Notes: generated by a model not told the origin, from the letters alone. 64,000 nucleotides of DNA from Arthrobacter woluwensis (GCF_900105345.1 NZ_FNSN01000004.1:124001-188000), one strand, 5' to 3'. Shown: positions 26,018 to 35,563, numbered from the stretch's first letter. Made by a program: numbers and translations.

Positions 26018-26038
26018 TTTGGTAACGTTGTTACAAAA
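26018..26038. promoter_or_regulatory. TetR operator candidate between DUF4188 and TetR genes
   Basis: GTAAC-GTT-GTTAC (26022-26034) is a perfect dyad extended by TTT/AAA flanks, in the 46-nt gap between divergent start codons. It resembles common TetR-family sites and would control both genes. Confidence 0.75.
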
Positions 26039-26053
26039 CAAGGTTATGAAACA

Positions 26054-26641
26054 ATGTCAGGCATGGCAAGACCTGTGACTCATGACGATCAGCTCCGGCA
26101 CACCCTCCTGAACACCACGGCCGCCTTGGTCGCCGAACGCGGCCCGGCCGGAGTCACGCTCCGCGATCTCGCCGCGGCCGCGGGCACCTCGACCACCGCG
26201 ATCTACTCGCTCTTCGGCGGCAAGGCGCAGCTCTTGAAGGCGGTCGTGAACCACGGCTTCGCCTCCTTCGGCGCCGCGCAGGAGGCAGCCGCCGACGGCG
26301 GTCTCCGCGCCCTGGGCATCGCCTACCGCCAGTGGGCGCAGGACCACCCCGCCCTCTACCGGCTCATGTTCGGCGGCCTCCTGAATCTCAAGGAAGGCCG
26401 GCAGGACCCACCCGAGCCGGAATCCGAGATCACTCTGCAGCCCTTGCTGTCCGCCATCAGGGCAGGTCAGGAGCGGGGAACCCTCCGCGACGGCTCACCG
26501 CAGGAGATCGCCGCCGTCATCTGGGCCCAGGTCCACGGGATGGTGAGCCTCGAGATGGCCGGCCTGGGCTCACCGACCGCTGACCGGGGCACCCAGTACC
26601 TGGCCGCACTCGACGCGATCGAACGCGCCTGGGCAATCTGA
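26054..26641 (+). CDS. TetR-family transcriptional regulator (TetR_C_13-like)
   Basis: 195 residues from ATG 26054 (aagg ten bases upstream; ATG 26063 is possible). Helix-turn-helix: VTLRDLAAAAGTSTTAIYSLFGGKAQL. The C-terminal domain has YRQWAQDHPALYRLMFGG and VIWAQVHGMVSLEMAG, typical of a widespread actinobacterial TetR subgroup. It is divergent from the DUF4188 gene and a likely repressor of it. Confidence 0.9.
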   Translation: MSGMARPVTHDDQLRHTLLNTTAALVAERGPAGVTLRDLAAAAGTSTTAIYSLFGGKAQLLKAVVNHGFASFGAAQEAAADGGLRALGIAYRQWAQDHPALYRLMFGGLLNLKEGRQDPPEPESEITLQPLLSAIRAGQERGTLRDGSPQEIAAVIWAQVHGMVSLEMAGLGSPTADRGTQYLAALDAIERAWAI

Positions 26642-26697
26642 CGCCCCACAATCCGAGCCCACGCCCCAACCCCATCCCACCCTCACCCCCCCACAAA

Positions 26698-26786
26698 GAT
26701 CGACTGCTCCATAGGATGTCGTTTTCCGCCGGAATCGGCGTGGAAACCCATCCTATGGAGCAGTCGATCCATAGAGCAGTCGATGG
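26698..26786. repeat. long-palindrome intergenic repeat, copy C, with extra half-arm
   Basis: The best-preserved copy: 21-bp perfect arms (26698-26718 and 26749-26769) with an inner gccg/cggc stem. It is followed immediately by a second truncated right arm, atagagcagtcgat (26771-26784), which suggests a partial duplication or slippage. It lies between convergent TetR and SRPBCC genes. Confidence 0.92.
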
Positions 26787-26808
26787 GGAGTGAGGGGCGA
26801 CGAGAGGG

Positions 26809-27501
26809 TCAGGCGTAGAGACCCTCGAGGTAGCGGCCCCACGCGGCGGCGGTGGCCTCGGAATCCGCCGACCCGGAGAAGTCGTGCACCGTCAGGCCGA
26901 CCACCGAACCGAAGTGGTTCCGGCCGAAGAAGCGGTACAGCGCGTCGCCCGTGCGGATGCCGAAGAACCACTCATTGGCGTAGTCGAGCTCGCCCTTCAG
27001 CTCGCCGACGCCCGGGACCGTCACGTCGACCTTTTCCCCGGCGTGCGCGTCGACGATCCCGAAGGACTCCTTGAGCTTGTCGAACGCATCGGGAGCCCCG
27101 GAAGCGGCGGGGCCCTGGACGTCTGTGAAGACCACGGGCTGACCGTCGAAGTACTTGAGGTACTGCCCCAGGGTGTGCTGGTAGAAGAGCGTGTGCTTGG
27201 ACGCGCCGTCGTACTGCTGGTCCCAGTCGTCCGTGAAGACGCCACTGTGCACATAGCGGATCCGGGACTTGCCACCCGGCAGTGCCTCGATGGTGTTCTC
27301 CAGCTGGTTGAACCACCCGTCCGGGCCGTCCATCCTCGAGATCACGTGCGTGGGGTACTCCTTGACCGGGTACTCGGCGGGCCACTGGTCCGTGGGGAAC
27401 ATCCAGGCGGCGGTGGCGTCGTTGATGGCCTCCCACACCCGCTCCGGCGTGGCCTCCACCTCGGTGGTGGCTTCGATGCGGAATTCGCGATTCTCACTCA
27501 T
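26809..27501 (-). CDS. SRPBCC-domain (AHSA1-like) protein
   Basis: 230 residues from ATG 27501 (ggagcaggacc). The START-like fold signature begins the protein: FRIEATTEVEATPERVWEAIND, then FNQLENTIEALPGGKSRIRYV. A second half (about 100-225) with FYQHTLGQYLKYFDG gives a helix-grip cavity for a small hydrophobic ligand. The start lies inside the 3' end of the HTH gene (8-nt overlap), the common ArsR-SRPBCC pair. Ligand unknown. Confidence 0.88.
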   Translation of the reverse strand: MSENREFRIEATTEVEATPERVWEAINDATAAWMFPTDQWPAEYPVKEYPTHVISRMDGPDGWFNQLENTIEALPGGKSRIRYVHSGVFTDDWDQQYDGASKHTLFYQHTLGQYLKYFDGQPVVFTDVQGPAASGAPDAFDKLKESFGIVDAHAGEKVDVTVPGVGELKGELDYANEWFFGIRTGDALYRFFGRNHFGSVVGLTVHDFSGSADSEATAAAWGRYLEGLYA

Positions 27502-28141
27502 GGTCCTGCTCCTTGTCCGGGGTGTCGGTGATGTCGTGCGCCGGCGTGGCGGGCTGCCCGCCGGTCTTCAGTTCGGGGTGCAGCGCCAGCACCAGACGGT
27601 GCCTGCGCGCCCCGGGGGTGCCGGCGTCGTGATACTTCTCCACGAGGGAGTCGACGACGGCGGAGAGCTCCTGCGCGAACTCAGCGCGGTCGCGGGCGCT
27701 GGCGAAGCTGAGCTCGGCGTCGATCGCGAAGGTCGCCAGCGGCTTCCGCGCGGCGACGGCTCCCGCGATCAGCTTGCCCACCTCCTGGACGAGCCGGCCC
27801 GCGAGGGCCAGCATCCAGAAGGCGGAGAAGCGGTCCGTGTACTTCTCGGGTTTCGGCGCCATGGACGCCAGGGCCAGCGGCGAGATCAGGTAGGAGCCGG
27901 CACTGGACTGCATGACCCTCTCGGTCATGTTGCCCTTGCGCCGCTCCTCGACCAGTTCGACGAGTCCGGCCGATTCGAGCGCCTTCAGGTGGTAGTTCAC
28001 CTTCTGACGAGGCGCTCCGATCCGCCCGGCGACCGTGGCCGCCGAGGCGGGTTCCACGAGCGCTTCCAGGATCCGCGAGCGCATCGGGTCCAGCGAGACC
28101 TCGGCAATCCGGGGATCCTCGATCACTTCGATGTCCTTCAT
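27494..28141 (-). CDS. ArsR-like winged-helix regulator
   Basis: 215 residues from ATG 28141. The winged helix covers about residues 15-85 (MRSRILEALVEPASAATVAGRIGAPRQKVNYHLKALESAGLVEL). A longer C-terminal helical domain and a charged tail ending DTPDKEQDHE follow. No metal-binding Cys motif is seen. It is coupled to the SRPBCC gene downstream and probably regulates the pair. Confidence 0.88.
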   Translation of the reverse strand: MKDIEVIEDPRIAEVSLDPMRSRILEALVEPASAATVAGRIGAPRQKVNYHLKALESAGLVELVEERRKGNMTERVMQSSAGSYLISPLALASMAPKPEKYTDRFSAFWMLALAGRLVQEVGKLIAGAVAARKPLATFAIDAELSFASARDRAEFAQELSAVVDSLVEKYHDAGTPGARRHRLVLALHPELKTGGQPATPAHDITDTPDKEQDHE

Positions 28142-28158
28142 GGCTCCATGATTTCACC

Positions 28159-28176
28159 GACAAATTTTCTTGTCAA
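28159..28176 (-). promoter_or_regulatory. promoter/operator of the ArsR-like gene
   Basis: On the minus strand TTGACA (complement of 28171-28176) is a consensus -35 box. It overlaps the dyad GACAA-N6-TTGTC (28159-28174), so repressor binding would block the promoter. No good -10 is visible. Confidence 0.45.
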
Positions 28177-28196
28177 GGACATTTTTCCCTCCGCCC

Positions 28197-28266
28197 ATCG
28201 ACTGCTCCATACGATGCGTTTCCGGGCCGGAAAACGCGGAAAACGGCATCCTATGGAGCAGTCGAT
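28197..28266. repeat. long-palindrome intergenic repeat, copy D
   Basis: 15-bp perfect arms atcgactgctccata (28197-28211) and tatggagcagtcgat (28252-28266), inner pairing gatgcgtttcc / ggaaaacggcatc. Unlike copies A-C it lies between tandem minus-strand genes, 14 nt past the stop of the VOC gene and upstream of the ArsR-like promoter. Confidence 0.9.
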
Positions 28267-28280
28267 CAGAGGGGGCAGCC

Positions 28281-28718
28281 TCAGAGCGCTTCGGCGACCT
28301 CGACCAGGAGTCCCTCGGGGCCGCGGAGGTACGCCAGGAGGAAGACGTCCTGGTAATTGACCAGTTCCCGCACCAGACCGTAGCCCGCAGCCTCGGCGCG
28401 CGCCACGACGTCGCGCACGTCATCCACCTGATAGCAGACGTGGCTGAAACCGTAGGTGTTGACCGGGCGGCCCTCGGATTCGCCTTCGGCGGGCGGCGCG
28501 ATGAACCGGGTGAGTTCGAGCTTCCCCTCTCCCCCGCCGGGCGGCCGGACCATCGCCATCTCCACCTGGGTCCCGTCGAGCCCGTTGACCCGATCCGCCC
28601 AGGGACCGCCGACTTCGGCCCGGCCCTCCACCTCGAAACCGATCGCCTCGAAGAACGCGATCGCCCCGTCCAGATCCCGCACGGTCACACCCACATGGTC
28701 CAGCCTGAAAGTGCTCAT
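28281..28718 (-). CDS. VOC (glyoxalase/bleomycin-resistance fold) protein
   Basis: 145 residues from ATG 28718. Two beta-alpha-beta-beta-beta units: LDHVGVTVRDLDGAIAFFEAIGF with the first His ligand, and FSHVCYQVDDV with PEGLLVEVAE giving the second His and terminal Glu. A single-domain metal-dependent VOC fold is predicted; the substrate is not known. It has no clear SD. Confidence 0.88.
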   Translation of the reverse strand: MSTFRLDHVGVTVRDLDGAIAFFEAIGFEVEGRAEVGGPWADRVNGLDGTQVEMAMVRPPGGGEGKLELTRFIAPPAEGESEGRPVNTYGFSHVCYQVDDVRDVVARAEAAGYGLVRELVNYQDVFLLAYLRGPEGLLVEVAEAL

Positions 28719-28787
28719 GGCGCCAGCCTACGCCGGGGTCCTCGCGTCGGGGAGCCCCCGGATGCGCCACCCGCTCAGGGACCGAGA

Positions 28788-28833
28788 TTGCACTTTCTCG
28801 GGGTTCCGCGCCCACAAGCCCGAGAAAGTGCAA
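28788..28833. repeat. 15-bp inverted repeat, REP-like, different sequence from copies A-D
   Basis: ttgcactttctcggg (28788-28802) and cccgagaaagtgcaa (28819-28833) pair perfectly around a 16-nt loop. It lies between the start of the VOC gene and the start of the RluA gene, where a terminator is not expected. It may be a second intergenic palindrome family or an operator. Confidence 0.75.
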
Positions 28834-28889
28834 GGTCACGCGAGAGCCGGCCCGGCCGAGCCGAGCGACAGGCCGACTAAACTGTCCCG

Positions 28890-29858
28890 GTGATGAAATC
28901 CCCCCTGCCGGTCCGCGACGGCGTCAACGCCACCCGCCTGCGCCTGCCGCACGACGGCCCGTGGGAGACCGCGCTGGAGTACATGCTGCACCGCTGGGGT
29001 CACATCGACCCGCAAGGGATCCTGGACCGCTTCGACGCCGGAGAGATCGTCGGCGAGACCGGCGCTCCCCTGGACCGCACCACTCCCCTGCGCGACCACG
29101 TCTTCATCTGGTACTACCGCACCCTTCCGCCCGAGGAGCGCCTGCCGGTCGAGCTGTCCATCCTGCACCAGGACGGCGATCTGCTCGTCGTCGACAAGCC
29201 ACACTTCCTGCCCACCACGCCCGGCGGCACCTACATCCAGGAGTCCGCCCTGGTCAGACTCCGGAAACTGCTCGACATCCCGGACCTCATCCCCATGCAC
29301 CGCCTCGACCGCATGACCGCGGGCGTGCTGCTGTTCTCCACCAATCCGGAGACGCGCGGGAAGTACCAGGTCCTCTTCGAAAAACGGAAGGTGCAGAAGG
29401 AGTACGAGTGCGTGTCCGCCGTCGTCCCCGAGGACGGCTTCGCGGACCCGGAATTCCCGGCCCTCGTCCGCAACCGCATGACGAAGTCGCGCGATTACCT
29501 GCTGGCGCAGGTCGTCGACGGTGAACCGAACACGGAGACGCGCATCGAACGGGTGGAGCTCATCGAGCAGCCGCATCGGACGGCAGCGCACGACGACGCC
29601 GGTCACCCCCGCGGGCGCGCCCTCTACCGTCTGGAGCCGCACACCGGGAAGACGCATCAGCTGCGCGTGCACATGGCGTCGCTGGGGCTGGGGATCCTGA
29701 ACGATCCCTTCTATCCTGTGCTGCTGGACCAGGCCCCGGACGACTACGAGCGTCCGCTCCAGCTGCTGGCCCGGGGAATCCGCTTCGTCGATCCGCTGTC
29801 CGGCAAACCCGTCGAGTACCGCAGTGAGCTGACGCTGTCGGAGGCGCGGCGGGACTGA
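28890..29858 (+). CDS. RluA-family pseudouridine synthase
   Basis: 322 residues; GTG 28890 is followed directly by ATG 28893, either may start. The catalytic motif HRLDRMTAGVLLF contains the invariant Asp. LVVDKPHFLPTTPGG and the conserved LEPHTGKTHQLRVHMASLG complete the RluA fold. It isomerises uridine in rRNA or tRNA; the exact position is not determinable. No S4 domain is obvious, although the N-terminal 80 residues (LDRFDAGEIVGETG, VFIWYYR) resemble a degenerate one. Confidence 0.92.
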   Translation: MMKSPLPVRDGVNATRLRLPHDGPWETALEYMLHRWGHIDPQGILDRFDAGEIVGETGAPLDRTTPLRDHVFIWYYRTLPPEERLPVELSILHQDGDLLVVDKPHFLPTTPGGTYIQESALVRLRKLLDIPDLIPMHRLDRMTAGVLLFSTNPETRGKYQVLFEKRKVQKEYECVSAVVPEDGFADPEFPALVRNRMTKSRDYLLAQVVDGEPNTETRIERVELIEQPHRTAAHDDAGHPRGRALYRLEPHTGKTHQLRVHMASLGLGILNDPFYPVLLDQAPDDYERPLQLLARGIRFVDPLSGKPVEYRSELTLSEARRD

Positions 29859-29899
29859 CGCCCCGCGACCCTCACCGAACAGGACGAACGCGCCACTCC

Positions 29900-30346
29900 T
29901 CAGCCGCGCCGACGGCGCGCGATCTCCTCGGCGAGCGCCTGCACCCGGCCAGGGTCGGCGTCGCGGGCGAGAGCGACATAGTGATCCATCACGGCCGGCC
30001 GGTAGCGCACGGGCATCGCCTGCCCGGACGCCAGCCGGGTGAGCTCGGTGATGCTCAGATCTTCATCGGCGAGGCCGCGGAACGCGAGCCCGTCAGCTGT
30101 CTCCACGTCGAACAGGAGCACGACGCGGGGCCTGCCCTCGCCGCCCACTTCGCGCCAATCGACCAGGACTCCGAGGGCGAGCAGACCGTTGCGCAGTTCG
30201 GCGGTGCGTTTCCGTGCCTCGCCGCTCAAATAGGGGTTCGGCGCGACTCCCGGGAAGGCCGGACCGACGCCGAGAGCTTCCCGGCTCAGATCAGGCCTGA
30301 GCGCCTCGACCAGGTCTTCAAGCTTCCTCTTCCGGGAACCGAACAT
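29900..30346 (-). CDS. hypothetical protein
   Basis: 148 residues from ATG 30346 (gaggaggga SD). It opens MFGSRKRKLEDLVEALRPDL and is mostly alpha/beta without membrane segments, ending EEIARRRRG. No domain is recognised. Good SD and third-position GC bias support it. It is not clearly in an operon with neighbours. Confidence 0.75.
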   Translation of the reverse strand: MFGSRKRKLEDLVEALRPDLSREALGVGPAFPGVAPNPYLSGEARKRTAELRNGLLALGVLVDWREVGGEGRPRVVLLFDVETADGLAFRGLADEDLSITELTRLASGQAMPVRYRPAVMDHYVALARDADPGRVQALAEEIARRRRG

Positions 30347-30428
30347 GCCGTCCCTCCTCGCCGCGGGCCGAATGCCGGCCGGATCTGAACCCTTACCGGG
30401 ATTCTACGGTCCGGCAGGTTCAGTCGAC

Positions 30429-30833
30429 TCAGTAGTTCGCGAAACGGCCGGCCACGCCCATGCCGAACCCCAGCACCCAGAGCACGCCGAAACCGACGCC
30501 GATCCAGCCGAGGACCTTGCCCGCCGTCGCCGTCACGCCGAGTGCCTCGGCCCGGCTCGCCTGCACGATCGCCACGGGCCCGAGGACGATTCCCAGCACG
30601 AACAGCCCGATCACACCCGACACGAGGGACTGCGTGCGGTGCCCGACCCCCTGCAGATACGCCGTCTGGCTCTCCAGGGTCAGCTGCCCGTCACGCAGCC
30701 TGGCCAGATACGCGGCGTCCTGGCTGGGCCGGGAACCGGCGACCACCGCGAGGATGACGAGCGCGGCCACGACCCCCAGCGTCAGGACGATGATGAGCAG
30801 GACCGGCCACGGTCCGTCGAACAGTCTTCCCAT
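30429..30833 (-). CDS. small membrane protein (about three helices)
   Basis: 134 residues from ATG 30833 (gggggt upstream); longer upstream frames are unsupported. Helices at about 8-32, 68-90 and 105-128 with a soluble segment between the first and second (RPSQDAAYLARLRDGQLTLESQ). It is reminiscent of DUF4190-type small integral membrane proteins but the match is uncertain. Confidence 0.7.
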   Translation of the reverse strand: MGRLFDGPWPVLLIIVLTLGVVAALVILAVVAGSRPSQDAAYLARLRDGQLTLESQTAYLQGVGHRTQSLVSGVIGLFVLGIVLGPVAIVQASRAEALGVTATAGKVLGWIGVGFGVLWVLGFGMGVAGRFANY

Positions 30834-30952
30834 GGAAATACCCCCAAGATCTCCGTACGAGTGATCCGCACCCGCGGACGATGCCCACTGTACCGGCCCT
30901 TCGCCACGGGCTCCCGGCCCCACCCCGGTTCCCGGTGACGTACCTTGTTGCC

Positions 30953-31540
30953 ATGGACTTCTCCGATCCCACGACGTGGAGCACCGCGCTCTACTGGTGG
31001 ATCGTCCCCCTCGTGATGGCGGACACCGTCTTCCCGCCGCTCCCGTCCGAGGCTCTCGTGGTGGCGGCGGGCGCTCTCGCGGCCGAGGGGCACTGCTCAC
31101 TCCCCCTGGCGCTGGCCCTCGCCGCGCTGGGATCGTTCCTGGGCGAACTCGCGGTGTTCCTGCTGTTCAAGCGACGGCTGGCGCACCTCATGGACCGGTG
31201 GAGCCTCACCTCGAAAATCCATGCGGGCATCCGCCGTGCGCTGGAACGCGCCGGACGGACCCCCACCTACGGCGTGATCATCGGCCTGCGGTTCCTGCCG
31301 GGCGGCCGACTGGTCCTGTCCGCGGGCTCCGGAATCGCGGACATCCCCACCCGCACCTTCGTCGCGTGCTCGCTCCTGGGCAGCGTGCTGTGGGCGACCT
31401 GGACCGTCGGGCTCGGCTACGTCACCGGGCAGACCACCCGCCTGCCGTTCTGGGTCAGCTCACTGCTGGGCCTCGCGGTGGGTGTGCTCGTGGGCGCCGT
31501 GCTGGGGCTCGTGGTCACCCGCCGCCGTCGCGCTTCCTGA
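30953..31540 (+). CDS. DedA/VTT-domain membrane protein
   Basis: 195 residues from ATG 30953. The DedA signature is spread over FPPLPSEALVVAAGALAAEG, GSFLGELAVFLLFKR and the amphipathic GLRFLPGGRLVLSAGSGIADIPTRTF segment (re-entrant motif with conserved R and G). The C-terminal helix ends RRRRAS. DedA proteins flip undecaprenyl phosphate or phospholipids and maintain membrane potential. Confidence 0.88.
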   Translation: MDFSDPTTWSTALYWWIVPLVMADTVFPPLPSEALVVAAGALAAEGHCSLPLALALAALGSFLGELAVFLLFKRRLAHLMDRWSLTSKIHAGIRRALERAGRTPTYGVIIGLRFLPGGRLVLSAGSGIADIPTRTFVACSLLGSVLWATWTVGLGYVTGQTTRLPFWVSSLLGLAVGVLVGAVLGLVVTRRRRAS

Positions 31541-31580
31541 CCGTGAGTTCGGCCGGCCGGACGACGGCCGGTTCGACGAC

Positions 31581-31612
31581 GGCGCGGGGCCCGGCCTCCC
31601 GGTCCCCGCGCC
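31581..31612. terminator. hairpin between convergent DedA and ppc genes
   Basis: ggcgcggggcccgg and ccggtccccgcgcc form a 14-bp near-perfect stem with a 4-nt loop between stops at 31540 and 31630. No T-tract; probably bidirectional. Confidence 0.65.
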
Positions 31613-31629
31613 GCGTGGCGCCGTGAGGC

Positions 31630-34464
31630 TCAGCCCGTGTTGCGCAGGCCGGCGGCCACACCGTTGATGGTGATGAGCATGGCGCGCTGCAGGGTCTCGG
31701 CGATCTCCGACTCCCCGGCTCCGGCCTCCTCGCGGACGCGGCGCAGCAGCTCCACCTGGAGGTAGCTGATCGGGTCCAGGTACTGATCGCGGACGCGCAG
31801 GGACCGCTGCAGCGTGGGCTGGGCCTCGAGAAGCTCCGACTCACCGGTCAGGCGCTCGACCTCCGCCACCGTCAGCGCGTGTTCGGCGCGGATGGCGTCG
31901 AAGAGGCGGTGCAGTTCCTCCGGCACCAGGGTTCCGACGTAGTGGCTCGCGATGTCCATGTCCGTCTTGGCCAGCGTCATCTCGACGTTGGACAGCACCG
32001 AGGCGAAGAAGTTCCAGCGCTCCGCCATCTCCCGGAGCTCGTGCTCCAGGCCGGCTTCCCGAGCCGCCTTCAGACCCGAGCCCACACCGAACCAGCCGGG
32101 CACGATCTGCCGGGACTGGGTCCAGCCGAACACCCACGGGATGGCCCGGAGACCCCCCAGACCGGCCCCGGAATCGGGACGCTTGGACGGGCGGGACCCG
32201 ATGTTCAGCTGACCCAGCTGCTCCACCGGGGTGGAGGCGAGGAAGTACGCGGGCAGATCGGGATCGTCGATCAGCGAGCGGTAACGGGCGAACGCGGCGT
32301 CGGAGATGACGTCCATGACCTGGCCGTACCGCTCGCGCTCCTCCTCCGTGGTGCGCGGCGCACGGTGCAGTGCCGAGCCCTGCATGACGGCGGCCAGCGA
32401 GAGCTCCAGGTTCTCCCGGGCCAGCTCGGGCAGCGAGTACTTGTCGCTGATGACCTCGCCCTGCTCGGTGAACTTGATCTCGCCTTCCAGGACGCCGTTC
32501 GGCTGGGCCAGGATGGCGTCGTAGGTGGGTCCGCCGCCACGGCCCACGGAACCGCCGCGGCCGTGGAAGAGCCGCAGTCGCACGCCGTGCTTGAGCGCCA
32601 CGTCGCGGAGTTTGCGCTGCGTCTTGTGGATCTCCCACTGGCTGGTCATCACACCGGACTCCTTGTTGGAATCCGAGTAGCCGAGCATGATCTCCTGCAC
32701 GTCTCCGCGCAGCCGCACGAGTTCGCGGTAGGAGGGGTCGGAGAGCAGCTGGTCCACGATCTGCTCCGACGCCCGCAGCTCGTCCACGGTCTCCAGGAGC
32801 GGTGCGAAGCCGATCTTGGCGTACCGGGTCTCGCCGTGCAGCTGGACGAGTCCCGCCTCACGGGCCAGGACCGCGGGGGCCAGGACGTCGTCCGCGCCGC
32901 GTGTCATCGAGATGATGTAGGTCTCGATGACGTCCGGACCGTATGCCTTGAGCGCCTGGCGGATGACGCGGAAGACGTTGTACGTGTTGTCCGCGGCGCC
33001 GTCCAGCACGATCGGGTGGCCCGAGAGCGGGCGGTGCGAGGCCAGCTCGGCCCGCAGCACCTCCCAGCGCTCGTCGCGGGAGAGCTCGGCGTACGGGCCG
33101 CTCAGCTCGCCGATGCGGTCGAACAGCTGCCCGACGGCGTCGTGGTGGTGGTCCGCGTGCTCACGGATGTCCAGCGTGGCGAGCTGGAGCCCGATCGAGG
33201 CGACCGCACGCTGCACCCGGGCGAGCGCGCCGTCGGCGGCCAGGGACGCGGAGTGCTCGCGCAGGGAGTCCTCCACGAAGCGCAGATCCGCCAGGATCGC
33301 CTCCGTGCTGACGTAGTCGCGGCCCGGTTCGTGGGCGCCGCCCGCGGCGATCCGGCGGCCCGTGTTGAGCAGGCGCGCCTTGATGCAGGTCAGCTTGAGA
33401 CGGTAGGGCTCCTGGGCGTTCAGCTCGAGGACGCGCTTGTCGAGGCCGGGCAGCTTCGCCAGATCCTCACGGAGCGATTCCTGGAGCTCCTCGCTGGAGC
33501 CGGCGAGGGCCGTGGAGTTGGAGAGGACGGAGATCAGCTCGTCCAGGAGGGAGATGGCGATCCGGATCGCGTTCTGGTTCTGCAGCTGCAGGATCTCGCG
33601 GGTGACCTCGGCCGTCACGTTGGGGTTGCCGTCCCGGTCGCCACCGATCCAGGACCCGAAGCGGATGGGGGCCTTCTCCGCCGGCAGGGTGACGCCGTGC
33701 TCGGACAGGAGCTCGCCGAGTTCGGTCATGACCTCCGGCATGGCGCCCGTGAGGATGTTGCCGAGGTAGTAGATGGCGTTGCGGGCCTCGTCGATCGGGG
33801 TGGGACGGACCTGACGCAGTTCGTCCGTCTGCCACATCTGGTCGATGATCTCGGCCAGTCGGCGGTCCTGGCGGCTGCGTGCCGCGGTGCCGTCCTCGGT
33901 GGGCTCGGACAGGACGTCGGAGAGGGCGCGGAGCTTGTCCAGCACGGAGCGGCGCGAGGCCTCCGTGGGGTGGGCGGTGAACACCGGGCGGACGTCGAGT
34001 TCGTTGACGAGGTCCTGGAGGGCCTCGGTACCGGCGTGTTCGGCGATCTCGGTGACGGCCCGCGCGAGCCAGCCGTCCTTCTCGGCCCGGGAGCGCAGAA
34101 CGCGGACGCGGTGCACCTGCTCGGCGGCGTTCACCAGGTGGAAGTAGAAGGCGAAGGCGCGGACCAGACGGGTCGCCTCCTCGAGCGGCAGGGAGGACAG
34201 CAGTTCGCGGACCTGCTGCGCGACGTCGTCTGCGCTCCACGGCCCGGTGGCCTCGCCGACGCCGCGGGCGGCTTCCTTGGACTCCTTGGTCAGCAGGCGC
34301 ACCTGCTCGACGAGCTTGAGGAGCTCGGGCCCGTGCTGGCGCACCAGGGACTGACCGAGAAGCGTGGAGACCCGGCGCACGTCGGCACGCAGCTCCGGGG
34401 CCAGTTCCTCACTGGGATCGGCCGGGTTCGGGACGGCGGAGGGCAAGGGGTTGTTCAACGGCAT
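31630..34464 (-). CDS. ppc: phosphoenolpyruvate carboxylase
   Basis: 944 residues from ATG 34464 (gaggaag SD); the frame extends upstream to 34557 without support. Catalytic segments are all present: [12 protein letters not shown] (His of the first half reaction), [29 protein letters not shown] and the C-terminal tail NTG that reaches the active site. It carboxylates PEP to oxaloacetate to refill the TCA cycle. Full length for the family and monocistronic. Confidence 0.97.
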   Translation of the reverse strand: MPLNNPLPSAVPNPADPSEELAPELRADVRRVSTLLGQSLVRQHGPELLKLVEQVRLLTKESKEAARGVGEATGPWSADDVAQQVRELLSSLPLEEATRLVRAFAFYFHLVNAAEQVHRVRVLRSRAEKDGWLARAVTEIAEHAGTEALQDLVNELDVRPVFTAHPTEASRRSVLDKLRALSDVLSEPTEDGTAARSRQDRRLAEIIDQMWQTDELRQVRPTPIDEARNAIYYLGNILTGAMPEVMTELGELLSEHGVTLPAEKAPIRFGSWIGGDRDGNPNVTAEVTREILQLQNQNAIRIAISLLDELISVLSNSTALAGSSEELQESLREDLAKLPGLDKRVLELNAQEPYRLKLTCIKARLLNTGRRIAAGGAHEPGRDYVSTEAILADLRFVEDSLREHSASLAADGALARVQRAVASIGLQLATLDIREHADHHHDAVGQLFDRIGELSGPYAELSRDERWEVLRAELASHRPLSGHPIVLDGAADNTYNVFRVIRQALKAYGPDVIETYIISMTRGADDVLAPAVLAREAGLVQLHGETRYAKIGFAPLLETVDELRASEQIVDQLLSDPSYRELVRLRGDVQEIMLGYSDSNKESGVMTSQWEIHKTQRKLRDVALKHGVRLRLFHGRGGSVGRGGGPTYDAILAQPNGVLEGEIKFTEQGEVISDKYSLPELARENLELSLAAVMQGSALHRAPRTTEEERERYGQVMDVISDAAFARYRSLIDDPDLPAYFLASTPVEQLGQLNIGSRPSKRPDSGAGLGGLRAIPWVFGWTQSRQIVPGWFGVGSGLKAAREAGLEHELREMAERWNFFASVLSNVEMTLAKTDMDIASHYVGTLVPEELHRLFDAIRAEHALTVAEVERLTGESELLEAQPTLQRSLRVRDQYLDPISYLQVELLRRVREEAGAGESEIAETLQRAMLITINGVAAGLRNTG

Positions 34465-34597
34465 GGGCGCTTCCTCGGGGCAGGGGATGGCCAGTACACG
34501 TCGCTGGATACTGAGAGCCAGATCGGCTGGCTGCTGAGCATGTGATCTTAGCCGCAAGCCACCCCTCAGGGGAACCGTCGGCCGCCGTGCGGACCGT

Positions 34598-35533
34598 TCA
34601 GGAGGCGGTCTGCACGGCCTTGACGCGAGGCGCGTAGCCGCTGCGCCAGACGTACACGAGAGCGAGCAGCAGTCCGCCGACGAGGATCACGGCCCACCAG
34701 GGGAAGCCCGGGATGGTCGGAAGGGCGGCGGCCGCTTCGAGGTCCGCGGGAGGGGTCGGAGTGACCCGTTCGCCGGTGACGAGGATGCGCTGGGAGTTGA
34801 TGCCGAGCGGGGTGCAGGTCACGAGCGTCACCAGATCCTTGCCCGGGACAGCCTGCAGCGGTTTGGTCTGATCCGGGTCCACCACCTGGGTGTTGATCAC
34901 CCGGTAGCTGATCACTTCGCCGGCGACCGACAGGCTGAACATGTCGCCCTCCTTGACCCGGTCCAGATCGGTGAACATGGTGGCGTTCGCCAGGCCGCGG
35001 TGACCGGTGATGACGGAGTGCGTGCCGGAACCGCCCACGGGCAGGGAGGTGCCCTCCAGGTGGCCCAGGCCCTTGAGCAGGGTCTCGTCCGAGGTCCCGT
35101 GGTAGATGGGCAGGTCCACCCCGATGGAGGGGACCATGAGGCGTGCCATGACGCCCGTGGCGGAGTCCTTGAGGATCGAGTCGTAATTCAGCGAGCTGTC
35201 GCTGCTCTTGCCTTCGCCGGTGGGCAGGCGCTGATTGGCGTCGAGGACGGCGCCGGAGGCGAGGGCCTTGTTGTAGGCGTGGGCGAGGCGGAGCTGTTCG
35301 TTCTCGCGACCGCGGTCGGCGTCCACCGACGTCGCGCTGTTGGCGATCACGCGGGACTGCTCGAGCTGGGAGAACCAGGAGGCCGCGGTGGGGTACAGAA
35401 GCACCGCCATCCCGGCCAGGGCGATGACGGCGACCACCACGGCGGCCACCGGGAGACGCCAGGTGCGAGCGGGGCGGGCAGCGCGCCGGCCCCGGGCGGT
35501 GCCCGGGGCCGGCGCTGTGCTGGGAGTGTTCAT
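34598..35533 (-). CDS. srtC: class C (pilus-assembly) sortase
   Basis: 311 residues. A membrane helix near 29-47, the sortase barrel with His 178 (TGHRG), Cys 240 (TLVTC) and Arg 249 (QRILVTGER), and a second C-terminal helix (about 277-296) with basic tail, as in class C enzymes. It links pilin subunits by isopeptide bonds through the pilin Lys and LPXTG motifs. It lies 30 nt downstream of the major pilin and is the last gene of the operon. Confidence 0.95.
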   Translation of the reverse strand: MNTPSTAPAPGTARGRRAARPARTWRLPVAAVVVAVIALAGMAVLLYPTAASWFSQLEQSRVIANSATSVDADRGRENEQLRLAHAYNKALASGAVLDANQRLPTGEGKSSDSSLNYDSILKDSATGVMARLMVPSIGVDLPIYHGTSDETLLKGLGHLEGTSLPVGGSGTHSVITGHRGLANATMFTDLDRVKEGDMFSLSVAGEVISYRVINTQVVDPDQTKPLQAVPGKDLVTLVTCTPLGINSQRILVTGERVTPTPPADLEAAAALPTIPGFPWWAVILVGGLLLALVYVWRSGYAPRVKAVQTAS

Positions 35534-35563
35534 GAACTCACCCGTTGGTGGTGGTCACCGGTC

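Noticed and set aside
22954-28266. Insertion sequences or a CRISPR array explaining the repeats
   Set aside because: No transposase gene or target duplications are visible, and copies are kilobases apart, palindromic and not regularly spaced.
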